Assembly: GCA_036927565.1 (NCBI GenBank)
Contig: JAYESD010000001.1
Span: forward strand, 17,484,001 to 17,548,000
Origin: Tuctoria greenei
Lineage: Eukaryota > Streptophyta > Magnoliopsida > Poales > Poaceae
DNA: 64,000 nucleotides
Direction of reading: 5' to 3'
This document shows, one piece after another, positions 1 through 9,478 of this stretch (positions are counted from its first letter, which is position 1; each line of letters opens with the position of its first letter). The notes below the pieces were generated by a model that was given only the letters and a program-made list of their open reading frames with translations, made no database searches and had not been told where the DNA came from. The position numbers and the translations under genes were made by a program.

Positions 1-690
1 GTATCAATGGCCACGGGCCCCAATTGTAGCAATTAGGATGTATGGCCATGATTCACTTTTTCGTGGCGTCAGGACCACTTTCATTTACCTAACATAATGT
101 CTGATTTAACTTCAACCAATTAGATGATGACATATAAGAGTGGAGTACGCATGGAAGCACAAACGGGAGCACCGAAGTTGCATCCCCAGATGGTTGCCAC
201 ATACGTTCACACTCCAAATCTTACAGCCAAGGGCGCACTGTACGGTTCCTGCAACAATACCACCCTGCCCTGATGATTGCCACGTACGCGAGCGCCCCGA
301 ATCTTGCAGGGCGCACGGGCACACACGAACTCCACGTCCGAACTTTGCTCAGCGATCCAAATAACTCGACGCTCGGCGTCCATGATCTATCATCATGCGC
401 ACGAATAATATTATGAAATTATCAACTTTGATGATTCAATAATCTCAATCAAGTTTCATCCAACCTACCAACGAAAAATTGGATCGTCCAGTCCATCCAA
501 CCAAACGTTAATTTGGATGATCCAAGACATAAAGAAATGGATGATCTATATCCAATCAAACTTCGACGTCAAACCAAACACAATTGATGACTGAGCACTT
601 TGTCACATGTCACTAGAGTGTACGCACAAATGACAAATACACGGCCTCAACACCGGGTTTAGGGTGCATCGTGGACTGACCACATGACCC
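1..690. other. Left edge, no gene recognised
   Basis: Short overlapping ORFs of about 70 codons occur on both strands near 112-364, but none shows a recognisable motif or convincing codon bias. From about 410 to 560 the sequence is AT-richer with recurring ggat/atcc words, which could be an old transposon remnant. I see no terminal repeats or target-site duplication and leave it unassigned. Confidence 0.4.
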
Positions 691-692
691 GA

Positions 693-1235
693 TCAAACAC
701 TCACGTAATTACCATACACCTGCAAGAGCAACCATCTGGCCGCATCCACCAACGCATCTAGACCCTGCAAAAGGATGACGAGCAGCGGCAGGTGAACACG
801 TTGCACCGGCGGTGCAATGGAAAACGGTGGCAGCGGACGGTGACGTACCTGGATGTTGGCGTAGTCGACCTCGCACATCTTCCCCGAGTCGTTCACCTTC
901 CGCGGCGAGCTGAACCACACTGGCAGGAACTCCTCGGTTTCGCAGTCGAAGCATGACTTGGAGAAATGGGCCACCAACGCATCCCGACCCTGCAAAAGGA
1001 TGACGAGCAGCGGCAGGTGAACACCATGCAGCGGCGGCTCAATAGAAAACGGTGGCAGCGGACGGCGACATACCTGGATGTTGGCGTAGTCGACCTCGCA
1101 CATCTTCCGCGAGTCGTTCACCTTCCAACGGAAGCCATGCAGGTGCCTCGTCCACAGCCAGAACGCCGCATCTAGCGATGTGACATTGACAAAGCAGTAG
1201 CCCTTGTTGTCCTCGGACCTTGGCAAATGCAACAA
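693..1235 (-). pseudogene. Mei2/TERMINAL EAR1-like RRM fragment, partly duplicated
   Basis: The reading frame matches the C-terminal RNA-recognition motif of plant Mei2-like/TE1-like proteins: NKGYCFVNVTS, then a KVNDSRKMCEVDYANIQ block, then GRDALVAHF and FLPVWFSSPR. Two GT-AG introns of 84 bp are visible (1073-990 and 848-765), each ending ttttgcag and each splitting the RRM after YANIQ. The block from KVNDS through the intron to G-DALV occurs twice in direct orientation, so the RRM is partly duplicated, and the second copy decays after DALV. The upstream RRMs and the rest of the gene are absent. Intron retention means this is not a retrocopy; capture by a DNA transposon or segmental duplication is more likely. 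Family assignment comes from recognising the RRM, without a database search. A functional gene is very unlikely. Confidence 0.7.
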
Positions 1236-1400
1236 ACGAGGTTAAGTATCAATCAGCAAAAGACCGGAGCTTGATTAAGTATCAATTAGTTATTAACGCA
1301 TCAACAACGGCTAGCAGCAAGCAAATTTAAAAGTATGTTGCGGATCATCAGCGTCCTCAGTCCAGAAGCAAGGTAGAAGCGGCGCCGTGGCCGCCGCGAA

Positions 1401-1502
1401 CTCGAGAACGGATGAGGAGAAGGCTCATCGCCAACGGATCGAGGGGACGGAAGCTACACGACCGCTATGGGCGATGAGCCTTCTCCTAGATCCGTTCTCG
1501 AG
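1401..1502. repeat. Imperfect inverted repeat, 32-bp arms
   Basis: The left arm 1401-1432 (ctcgagaacggatgaggaga then aggctcatcgcc) is the near reverse complement of 1470-1502, with a loop of about 37 bases. The surrounding 1380-1620 stretch is GC-rich with ggcggg runs. No ORF in it is convincing. It could be a fold-back remnant or part of a captured GC-rich gene leader. Confidence 0.6.
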
Positions 1503-1745
1503 TGGTGAGCCGGCGGTGGGGGCGTAGGGGCGGCGGGGCGGCGGCGGAGTCGGGGGCGTGACGGCGGGGGCGCGGCAGGCGACGTTGTGCGGCAGGGCCG
1601 TAGAAAATTTATTTCCGCCCGCCTAGGCCCAGAGTCGGGCCTGCCTTTAAGACCATCCGCAGTGGTTCACGGTAAAGTGATGATGGGACGCGGAGCGGTT
1701 CCAATTAAATTCAAAGATGCGCATGTGGGATGCATAACATCTACA

Positions 1746-1834
1746 GTACTGCAGGTGCAGTAACAGTCACTAACATGTGGGCTCCACGGATAGCTGGACC
1801 CACATGTTAGTGACTGTTACTACACCTGCAGTAC
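1746..1834. mobile_element. Hairpin MITE, family A copy 1
   Basis: Arms of about 39 bp (1746-1784 and 1797-1834; core gtactgcaggtg-agtaacagtcactaacatgtggg) form a strong hairpin with a short loop. It is the same family as the larger copy at 13762-13881 and the half copy near 19902. It sits just downstream of a taa + gaccatccgcagtggttcac word at 1648-1670, which is identical to one end of the Tourist-like MITE at 14016-14180, so 1651 to about 1868 may be an older MITE carrying this insertion. The right end of that outer element is too degraded to be certain. Confidence 0.6.
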
Positions 1835-1874
1835 CGCATGTGATTTCAACGCATGCGCTGTGCGCGTCTAAGGC

Positions 1875-2524
1875 GCCTCGGTGACTGGCGTGCATGTAAG
1901 CTCAGTGCGCCTTGTCACATCAACCGCCTGTACAAATGGCTACGGCTTGAACGAAGGACGAAACCTTTTATGCGGCAAACAGCAACGTATAATACTTCCT
2001 CCGCCCCAACTCAACTCTATTTCTGTTTTGGTCGAACTAATTACCTTTGACAAATGATTTATATGGAATTTATTAACTTCAATAACATGTAGTACTAGAT
2101 TGTATATTATGGAAATATTTTCATGGTGAATCTAAAAGTACAATTCTTGTATTGTAAAAACAGATCAAAATTGCGTAAATCTGAAAGATAGATTTGACGA
2201 AACCTAAGACTTCCCTTTGAAAAAGTTTTATACTTTACATTAGTTTTACATATGTAATATGCACATAGGATATACCACTAAATAGTTTTGCAAAAAAAAA
2301 CATGCAGGAGAAATATGTATATCCCATATATATGCTACTACTACGTAAATTAGGGGTGGGCAAATAAACCGAGACCGAAAAACCGGAACCGATAAAACCG
2401 AGACCGGAACTGAAAAGACCGAAATATCGGGTATCGGTACTTTTCGGGTAGCAAATATAAATAACTGAAAAATAAATGTTGGGTTCGGACGGATGAATTC
2501 ATTGTGGAGCTACATGTCACGTAC
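1875..2524. other. AT-rich spacer with possible hAT-like end
   Basis: No gene is seen. At 2351 the sequence taggggtgggcaaa begins a run of accgagacc/aaccggaacc/accgataaa words up to about 2460. A taggggtg-type terminus followed by ccg-rich subterminal words resembles plant hAT element ends, but no matching second end or 8-bp duplication was found, so this is only a suggestion. Confidence 0.3.
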
Positions 2525-3009
2525 TTAATTATAATAAAAATCATCATCTTCGCTGTCGTCCCCCCACAATGGAGCTACATGACCATCATTGGTATATGTA
2601 TCATCGTCGTCGTCGTCGTCTTCATTTTCTGATGCAACTCCATCTACCTCAAACCGATCACCTGACGTTGTCCCCAATATGCTATCACAAATGTTTTCTC
2701 AATGTGCATGACATCCATGTTATGCCTTATTAGCAATGTCTTCCAATAAGGGAGGTCAAAAAAATTACTTTTCTTCTTCCAATTATGCCATCTATTTTCC
2801 TCGGTGTGCTTTCTCTTATTATTCGTCGGTCCAAAACTCACTTGATGAAAACACTCGTATTGTTGAAGTACTTCGTCACCAGATAGTGATGTTGGAGCCT
2901 CTCTATTCTCTGCCTTGTTGTCGAAAGAACCTTTGTTTCGACGCCATTTGTGATCCTGAGGTAGGAAACGACGATGACCCATGTAACAATGCTTTCGTCC
3001 ATATTTCAA
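2525..3009 (-). pseudogene. CACTA TNP2 transposase fragment
   Basis: Residues 1-100 of the frame starting at 3009 match the middle of En/Spm-type TNP2 transposases: GHRRFLP..H.WR, then a LSG-EVLQQ block, then WKKKS-FFDLPYW and RHNMDVMHIEK. Immediately after MHIEK (about 2697) the TNP2 pattern continues in another frame for about eight residues, consistent with a one-base loss in an A run. The shifted frame then runs into an Asp/Glu-rich tail (seven Asp from the gac/gat run at 2600-2625) and stops at 2525. The usual LLN-GKTKDG continuation is missing, so there is either an internal deletion or an alternative 3' exon. The N-terminal half is absent beyond 3009. Relation to the CACTA genes downstream is unknown. 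Confidence 0.75.
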
Positions 3010-3059
3010 CCAGAAGACCTTTCAACCATGCCGCAGTGGTCCGACCTGACGGCCTCACG

Positions 3060-3263
3060 ATGGAGCTCATCATCCACCTGGATCACTACCTCGACTATAC
3101 GCCGCCGGTCCACCCCAACTCCCCGGCCTCCTCGTCATCAGGCGACTCTTCTGACGGACACTCCTTGGTGTCCTCGAACCCTTCGAGGGACACCTTCCCG
3201 CGGCCAAAGAGATTCTACTGGCGGCGTGGGGAAGTGGATGAGGCGGATAAGCAGCTCTTTTAG
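3060..3263 (+). CDS. Unrecognised small ORF, possible gene fragment
   Basis: From ATG 3060 a 67-codon frame reads through a Ser/Pro-rich GC-rich segment (SSSSGDSSDG) to PKRFYWRRGEVDEADKQLF. Base composition changes abruptly at about 3010, where the TNP2 fragment ends, which suggests a separate captured piece. A pyrimidine-rich tract ending ttctttccag at about 3340 could be a splice acceptor. I do not recognise the protein and cannot exclude a chance ORF. Confidence 0.25.
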   Translation: MELIIHLDHYLDYTPPVHPNSPASSSSGDSSDGHSLVSSNPSRDTFPRPKRFYWRRGEVDEADKQLF

Positions 3264-3533
3264 TATGGCTACCAAAGTGTCCTAGCTCATGTGTTACGTT
3301 TTCTTCCTTGTATTGTCTTCACTTTTTTCTTTCCAGTCCTAGCTACCGGCCTGTTGCATTTTCCTGTTACTACTACTTTACAGACCGCTTTGCGGGCCCT
3401 GCTGCGGGCGATCTCCTGGCAACTCCACCAGTTTGGGGACAAGGAAGGTTTTGCGATCGGAAAATTCGAACTAATTTTGCACAGATAGTACATCCATGAA
3501 CAAGAACACTAAGTACATTTAACTTAAAAACAT
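3264..3533. other. No gene recognised
   Basis: Overlapping 60-70 codon ORFs on both strands (3287-3594) contradict each other and carry no motif. The stretch may belong with the fragment that ends at 3263. Confidence 0.3.
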
Positions 3534-3623
3534 TACTCCCTCTGTTCCAAAATACTAATTGTCCCTTTCGATGGAGGGAGTATCTCCATCCCAAAATACT
3601 TGTCGCTTTGGATGGAGGGAGTA
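3534..3623. mobile_element. Two short Stowaway-like MITE remnants
   Basis: The segment 3534-3582 opens tactccctctgttccaaaat and closes ggagggagta, the classic Stowaway/Mariner terminal sequence flanked by TA. A second, similar unit follows directly (3582-3623), also closing ggagggagta. Both are only 40-50 bp, so they are internally deleted or solo ends. A further ctccctccgtcccaa end lies at 4263-4277. Confidence 0.65.
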
Positions 3624-3639
3624 TATTACAAACACAAGA

Positions 3640-3722
3640 AAAGATAAACTACAACTAAAACCATGAAACGAAAAACTACAACTAAAAACATGAAACAAAA
3701 ACTACAACTAAAAACATGAAAA
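3640..3722. repeat. Minisatellite, ~25 bp x 3
   Basis: Three imperfect copies of a unit around aaactacaactaaaaacatg lie just 3' of the minus-strand small ORF at 3743-4165. Similar A/C-rich words lie 3' of copy 2 (7770-7820), so this is probably the ancestral 3' flank of the gene family. Confidence 0.6.
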
Positions 3723-3742
3723 GAGAACACCTAAATACTACT

Positions 3743-4165
3743 CTACTCAGCCTCCACCTCCTCCTCCTCGGGTGGGTCCTCGTGCTCCTGACCCTCCTCT
3801 AGCGCCTCGGGCTCCGGCGGCGGAAGGTGACCCGGTCTCAAGGCCGCCGCCATGACGAGGTTGCAACGACTCACGACGCCGACCTCAGCCGCCATCGTCT
3901 CCCAGAGGGAGTCGAGACGACAGGCCACGTGCGAGAGGCCGAAGACGTAGTGGCCCGTGGTGTCCATTCCAGTACTTTGTGGAAGGGTACCGAGCCCAAG
4001 GTGTTCCATGGAGTGAGATGTATCCGTAAATACATCTCGGGCCATGTTGAACAGGAGGGTATCCTTCACGCGCGGCGGCGAGGGGGGATCCACCCGCAGC
4101 CGCTTACCGGTGGCCAGGTCCCTCAGCGGGCTCGGTGGCGGAGGGTTGCTCGAGCTCGAAAGCAT
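3743..4165 (-). CDS. LGLGTLP-family protein, copy 1 (function unknown)
   Basis: This is an intact 140-codon ORF on minus. I chose the Met at 4165 (MLSSSSNPPPP) over the one at 4276 because the Pro-rich, basic N-terminus then aligns with copy 3. Layout: Pro/Ser-rich and basic N-terminus (KRLRVDPPSPP, a possible nuclear signal) 1-35; core about 41-90 containing MARDVFTDTS, LGLGTLP, GMDTTGHY and VACRLDSLWETMA; Pro-rich linker; Glu/Asp-rich C-terminus about 117-140. The core is shared with copies at 7837, 14284 and 15750, which differ at many positions yet keep the same spacing, arguing for an ancestral protein. No known domain, signal peptide or membrane segment is recognised. A TATA-like word (tataaga on minus) lies near 4255-4262. 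The gene abuts the start of the 795-bp repeat array and sits inside CACTA-type DNA. Expression and function are not known. Confidence 0.6.
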   Translation of the reverse strand: MLSSSSNPPPPSPLRDLATGKRLRVDPPSPPRVKDTLLFNMARDVFTDTSHSMEHLGLGTLPQSTGMDTTGHYVFGLSHVACRLDSLWETMAAEVGVVSRCNLVMAAALRPGHLPPPEPEALEEGQEHEDPPEEEEVEAE

Positions 4166-4274
4166 TTGTTGTATACTAGTCGCGGCTAGGTTTTGTGGAG
4201 AGAAGAGAGGATGTTGGAACGGTTGTGTGGAAAAGACGATGGCGCGGATGACCATCTTATACTCCCTCCGTCCC

Positions 4275-7200
4275 AAGTAAATATCTTCACAGGCAGTTGG
4301 TACTTAATAACCTTCCGAGAAGATTTTTATCTCAGGCGGGTATTACTTACCAACCGTCTACAATAATGCCCGATACTGTTCTTCAGTTTCCTTATCTCTT
4401 GCTTCTTTTTTATTTAGATTCCAATATAAATACTCAAACATGTTTAGATTCTGCAAATTGTGTCCAAATTATATGATTCTTTCTTCTACATTTGTATAAA
4501 ATTAACATCTAGCACCTGAACAAAAAATTTTAAAACTTGTATAGCTGACATTGTAATGTTTTGTTAAATATCAAATTAATTTCTACTCACATATTATTCA
4601 CATTTGTGTATCTTGTAAAAAAAAAGATCCTTCACTCAAATTTGTTTGTATGAACATATTTGTATCATTTATACATGTATGAATTTTGTTAATTTTTTTA
4701 AAAGCATTCCAACATGTCAAACTTCAAATTATCTATCATTCTAACTAAATGCTCATATATACATATGAGGCATTCATCAAATTATGAACACACATTGATT
4801 CAAAAAAAATTAAAAAATCTGAAAAAATTCATAGAGGTTGGTATGATGAGTAAAAATGTCCACTGAAAAAATAAATGAAAAAGGCATTATATTCATCAAG
4901 ATAGAAAAATGAAAAATATCATTTGTTTTATGTTCTTTATGTTCTGACCGATTTCAAAAGATTTATGAAGTCAAATTTAATGGTAACCTTTACTTATCAA
5001 TAATATTACAAGAAAGTAGAATTTTGCCTTTTTAAAGGACCCACATTTAATCAAGAATATTAATTAAGAGGAAGTAAATATCTTCACAGGCGGTTGGTAC
5101 TTAATAACCTTCTGAGAAGATTTTTATCTCAGTCGGGTATCACTTACCAACCGTCTGAGATAATGCCCGATACTGTTCTTCAGTTTCCTTATCCCTTGCT
5201 TCTTTTTTATTTAGATTCCAATATAAATACTCAAACATGTTTAGATTCTGCAAATTATGTCCAAATTATATGATTCTTTCTTCTAAATTTTTATAAAATT
5301 AACATCTACTACCTGAACAAAAAATTTTAAAACTTGTATAGCTGACATTGTAATGTTTTGGTAAACATCAAATTAATTTCTACTCACATATTATTCGCAT
5401 TTGTGTATCTCGTAAAAAAAAGATCCTTCACTCAAATTTGTTTGTATGAACATATTTGTATCATTTATACATGTATGAATTTTGTTAATTTTTTTAAAAG
5501 CATTCCAATATGTCAAACTTCAAATTATCCATCACTCTAACTAAATGCTCATATACATATGAGGCATTCATAAAATTATGAACACACATTGATTCAAAAA
5601 AATTTAAAAAAATCTGAAAAAATTCATAGAGGTTGGTATGATGAGTAAAAATGTCCACTGAAAAAATAAATGAAAAAGGCATTACATTCATCAAGATAGA
5701 AAAATGAAAAATATCATTTGTTGTATGTTTTTTATGTTCTAACCGATTTCAAAAGATTTATGAAGTCAAATTTAATGGTAACCTTTACTTATCAATAATA
5801 TTACAAGAAAGTGGAATTTTGCCTTTTTAAAGGACCCATATTTAATCAAGAATATTAATTAAGAAGAAGTAAATATCTTCACAGACGGTTGGTACTTAAT
5901 AACCTTCAGAGAAGATGTTTATCTCAATCGGGTATTACTTACCAACCGTCTGAGATAATGCCCGATACTGTTCTTCAGTTTCCTTATCCCTTGCTTCTTT
6001 TTTATTTAGATTCCACAATAAATACTCAAACATGTTTAGATTCTGCAAATTGTGTCCAAATTATATGATTCTTTCTTCTACATTTGTATAAAATTAACAT
6101 CTACCACCTGAACAAAAAATTTTAAAACTTGTATAGCTGTCATTGTAATGTTTTGGTAAATATCAAATTAATTTCTACTAACATATTATTCACATTTGTG
6201 TTTCTTGTAAAAAAAAGATCCTTCGCTCAAATTTGTTTGTATGAACATATTTGTATCATTTATACATGTATGAGTTTTGTTAATTTTTTTAAAAGCATTC
6301 CAACATGTCAAACTTCAAATTATCCATCATTCTAACTAAATGCTCATATACATATGAGGCATTCATCAAATTATAAACACACATTGATTCAAAAAAATTT
6401 AAAAAAATCTGAAAAAATTCATAGAGGTTGGTATGATGAGTAAAAATGTCCACTGAAAAAATAAATGAAAAAGGCATTATATTCATCAAGATAGAAAAAT
6501 GAAAAATATCATTTGTTGTATGTTTTTTATGTTCTGACCGGATTCAAATGATTTATGAAGTGAAATTTAATGGTAACCTTTACTTATCAATAATATTACA
6601 AGAAAGTGGAATTTTGCCTTTTTAAAGGACCAATATTTAATCAAGAATATTAATTAATAAGAAGTAAATATCTTCACAGGCGGTTGGTACTTAATAACCT
6701 TCTGAGAAGATGTTTATCTCAGTCGGGTATTACTTACCAACCGTCTGAGATAATGTCCGATATTGTTCTTCAGTTTCCTTATCCCTTGCTTCTTTTTTAT
6801 TTAGATTCCAATATAAATACTCAAACATGTTTAGATTCTGCAAATTGTGTCCAAATTATATGATTCTTTCTTCTACATTTGAATAAAATTAACATCTACC
6901 ACCTGAAAAAAAAATTTAAAACTTTAGCTGACATTGTAATGTTTTGGTAAATATCAAATTAATTTCTACTCACATATTATTCACATTTGTGTATCTCGTA
7001 AAAAAAAAGATCCTTCACTCAAATTTGTTTGTATGAACATATTAGTATCATTTATACATGTATGAATTTTGTTAATTTTTTAAAAGCATTCCAACATGTC
7101 AAACTTCAAATTATCCATCATTCTAACTAAATGCTCATATACATATGAGGCATTCATCAAATTATGAACACACGTTGATTCAAAAAAATTTAAAAAAATC

Positions 7201-7589
7201 TGAAAAAATTCATAGAGGTTGGTATGATGAGTAAAAATGTCCACTGAAAAAATAAATGAAAAAGGCATTATATTCATCAAGATAGAAAAATGAAAAATAT
7301 CATTTGTTGTATGTTTTTTATGTTCTGACCAATTTCAAAAGATTTATGAAGTAAAATTAAATGGTAACCTTTACTTATCAATAATATTACAAGAAAGTGG
7401 AATTTTGCCTTTTTAAAGGACCCACATTTAATGAAGAATATTAATTAAGAAGAATTAAATATCTTCACAGGCGGTTGGTACTTAATAACCTTCTGAGATG
7501 TTTATCTCGTCGGGTATTACTTACCAACCGCCTGAGATAATCTTCTTCTCAGACGAGTTTGAATTACCAACCGCCTAAGATAATTACCT
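4275..7589. repeat. Tandem array of ~795-bp CACTA-like subterminal units
   Basis: Four near-identical units start at about 4275, 5072, 5868 and 6662 (periods 797, 796, 794), and a fifth begins at 7453 but is cut short. Each unit opens with aagtaaatatcttcacaggc and a palindrome built from ggttggtactt and its complement accaaccg, with ctgagataat words. About 680 bp of AT-rich DNA follows. Short words of the type aggcggttggtactta are typical of CACTA subterminal regions in grasses. Units differ by only a few percent by eye, so the amplification is recent. No gene is present; a 66-codon minus ORF recurs in three units but is judged an artefact. Confidence 0.8.
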
Positions 7590-7836
7590 TATCATACCCG
7601 AGTTTGAGGAACACGATGAACACACTACACATTCATTCATTCACACAGTTGAAGAACACACAAGATACTCATTCATTAACAATATTCAATCACGCATCTC
7701 ACAAAAGAACACAAGATACACAAGTAATATTCAGTCACATAGATGAACAAAGATAGATTTCATTCATTAACAATATTTACAAAACAGAAGCAACTAAAAA
7801 CAACAAAGAAAAACTAATAAAATCCTACTCCTACTC
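7590..7836. other. 3' flank of copy 2, no gene
   Basis: A/C-rich sequence with repeated acacaagata and attcattaaca words. It ends in a cctactcctactcctcttcc run that encodes the acidic tail and stop of the minus-strand copy 2. Nothing else is recognised. Confidence 0.4.
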
Positions 7837-8229
7837 CTACTCCTCTTCCTCCTCCTCGTCCTCCGGCGCCGGTGCAATAGGGGCCGGTTGCACCGGCTGC
7901 ACCGGCGATGCAACCCCGAGGTTGCTTGCCGTCGCCTCCACTAGCGTTATGCGGCTCTCGGGGCCAAGAACCTGGGCCATCGTCGCGAATAGAATGTCAA
8001 GACGATCAGCCACCCCCGTGAGGGCGTAGAGGTAGTAGCTGATGGTACCCATTCCAGTATACTCTGGAAGGGTACCCAGCCCCAAGGCACTCATGGCGCG
8101 AGACGTATTGTTGTACGCCTCTCGCGCCATGAGGAGGCACTACTGGGTGTTGAACCTCTCGGGGGAGCTGCAACATAGTTTCTTGCAAGGTGGCTCCCTC
8201 GGAGGGCTTGGCGGCAGAAGGTCGGCAAT
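7837..8229 (-). pseudogene. LGLGTLP-family protein, copy 2, broken
   Basis: The minus frame aligns with copy 3 over its length: LPPSPPREPPCKKLCCSSPER, then MAREAYNNTS, LGLGTLP, GMGT, YLYALTGVADRLDILFATMAQ, a Pro/Gln/Val linker and a short Glu tail. Two lesions break it. The codon at 8229 that corresponds to the start Met of copy 3 is ATT, and a TAG sits in frame at 8142-8140, twelve bases before an internal Met (8130). Translation from 8130 would still give a 97-residue protein with the core but without the basic N-terminus. Upstream (8290-8410) the sequence aligns with the promoter region of copy 3 but lacks its MITE. It is flanked on both sides by the 795-bp repeat material. Confidence 0.65.
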
Positions 8230-8460
8230 AGTGGTGTTGGGTCGTCGGAGCGAAGGAAGACGAAGAAAAGAAGAGGATTCAAAGTGAGCGACACGCTTGT
8301 GGAGAACTAACGGGTGATAGCGCGTCTTTAAGGCCACGCGGAGTGGAAGATGGAGCAGTTGGTTTACCGCGCATTGAAAGGTCGCGCCTCAGGGAAATGA
8401 AAGGTCGCGCACGGTTGTCGACACGTCTTCACAGGAGGTTGGTGAGGGGTCTTTATGTAG

Positions 8461-8943
8461 GCGTTCATCAAATTATGAACACACATTGATTCAAAAAAAT
8501 TTAAAAAAATCTAAAAAAATTGATAGAGGTTGGTATGATGAGTAAAAATGTCCACTAAAAAAATAAATGAAAAAAGCATTATATTCGTCAAGGTAGAAAA
8601 ATGAAAAATAGCATTTGTTGTATGTTTTTTATGTTCTGACCAATTTCAAATGATTTATGAAGTGAAATTTAGTGGTAACCTTTACATATCAATAATATTA
8701 CAAGAAAGTGGAATTTTGCCTTTTTAAAGGACCCACATTTAATCAAGAATATTAATTAAGAAGAAGTAAATATCTTCATAGACGGTTGGTACTTAATAAC
8801 CGCCTAAGAAGATGTTTATCTCGGATGTTACTAACCAACCGCCTAAGATAATTTTATCTTCTCAGGCAGTTGGTAAGTATAATCCGCCTGAGGTAACCAT
8901 CTTCTCAGACGGTCGGTACTTAAAATCCGCCCGGGAAAATTGG
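8461..8943. repeat. Partial array unit plus CACTA subterminal palindromes
   Basis: Positions 8461-8763 repeat the last 300 bp of the 795-bp unit. From 8764 come densely packed inverted words (gacggttggtacttaataacc, accaaccgcctaagataat, tctcaggcagttggtaagt, ccgcctgaggtaacc) up to about 8930. This is the usual organisation just upstream of a CACTA element gene and marks its 5' subterminal zone. Confidence 0.75.
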
Positions 8944-8944
8944 A

Positions 8945-8956
8945 GTTTATATATAC
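8945..8956 (+). promoter_or_regulatory. TATA box of CACTA 1 gene
   Basis: The word tttatatatacc lies between the subterminal palindromes and a C-rich leader (ctcggcagccaagtgttcgcc). Spacing and orientation fit transcription of the PttA/Ulp1 gene on plus, starting near 8980. Confidence 0.55.
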
Positions 8957-9478
8957 CCTCGGCAGCCAAGTGTTCGCCATCGTCACTTCCAGGTAGGCCG
9001 CCGAGCTTCACCGTCGCCGCCGAGTTTCGCCTTAGTCACTTCCAGGTACGCCCTCATCGCTAAAAAAGAGTGTCTCTTCTTGCCTGTAGCTACCTCTCCT
9101 CGCCTCACCTCACCATCCAAATCCAAGTGCCACACTTCGTGATTATTGATACTAGAAAAAGGCTGGAGGATTTGCTTTTTGTCCCTTGGTTGATCAGTTA
9201 TAGGTCCGGAGCTAGGTGCCACCTAGTAAACCTCAAGAACGTGGTCGCCACTCTGAACGAAGCTAGCCTATTTAGAATAAGAAGATAAAATTGCCATTGC
9301 TGGTGAGCAACTTTAACATGCTTGTCACCCTCGCAATGTATAGGAACATTTTGGTCAGTCGCCTTAAACCCTATAATGCCTTATCAAATCCTGGAATGCT
9401 TCCATCTTTTTCTTCATGCAACACTTCATGTAGAGTTAATATGCCATTTATTAGATTTTTTGTCTTATTAGTTCTAGC
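8957..9478 (+). other. 5' leader of CACTA 1 gene
   Basis: Short GC-rich blocks end in cttccag|gtaggcc and cttccag|gtacgcc (near 8990 and 9045), which look like splice donors of small leader exons. The rest is AT-rich. No separate coding sequence is recognised. Confidence 0.35.

Noticed and set aside
5494..7280. 66-codon minus-strand ORF recurring in three array units (5494-5694, 6289-6489, 7080-7280)
   Set aside because: It is conserved only because the 795-bp units are nearly identical at the DNA level; composition is AT-driven and the first unit lacks it.
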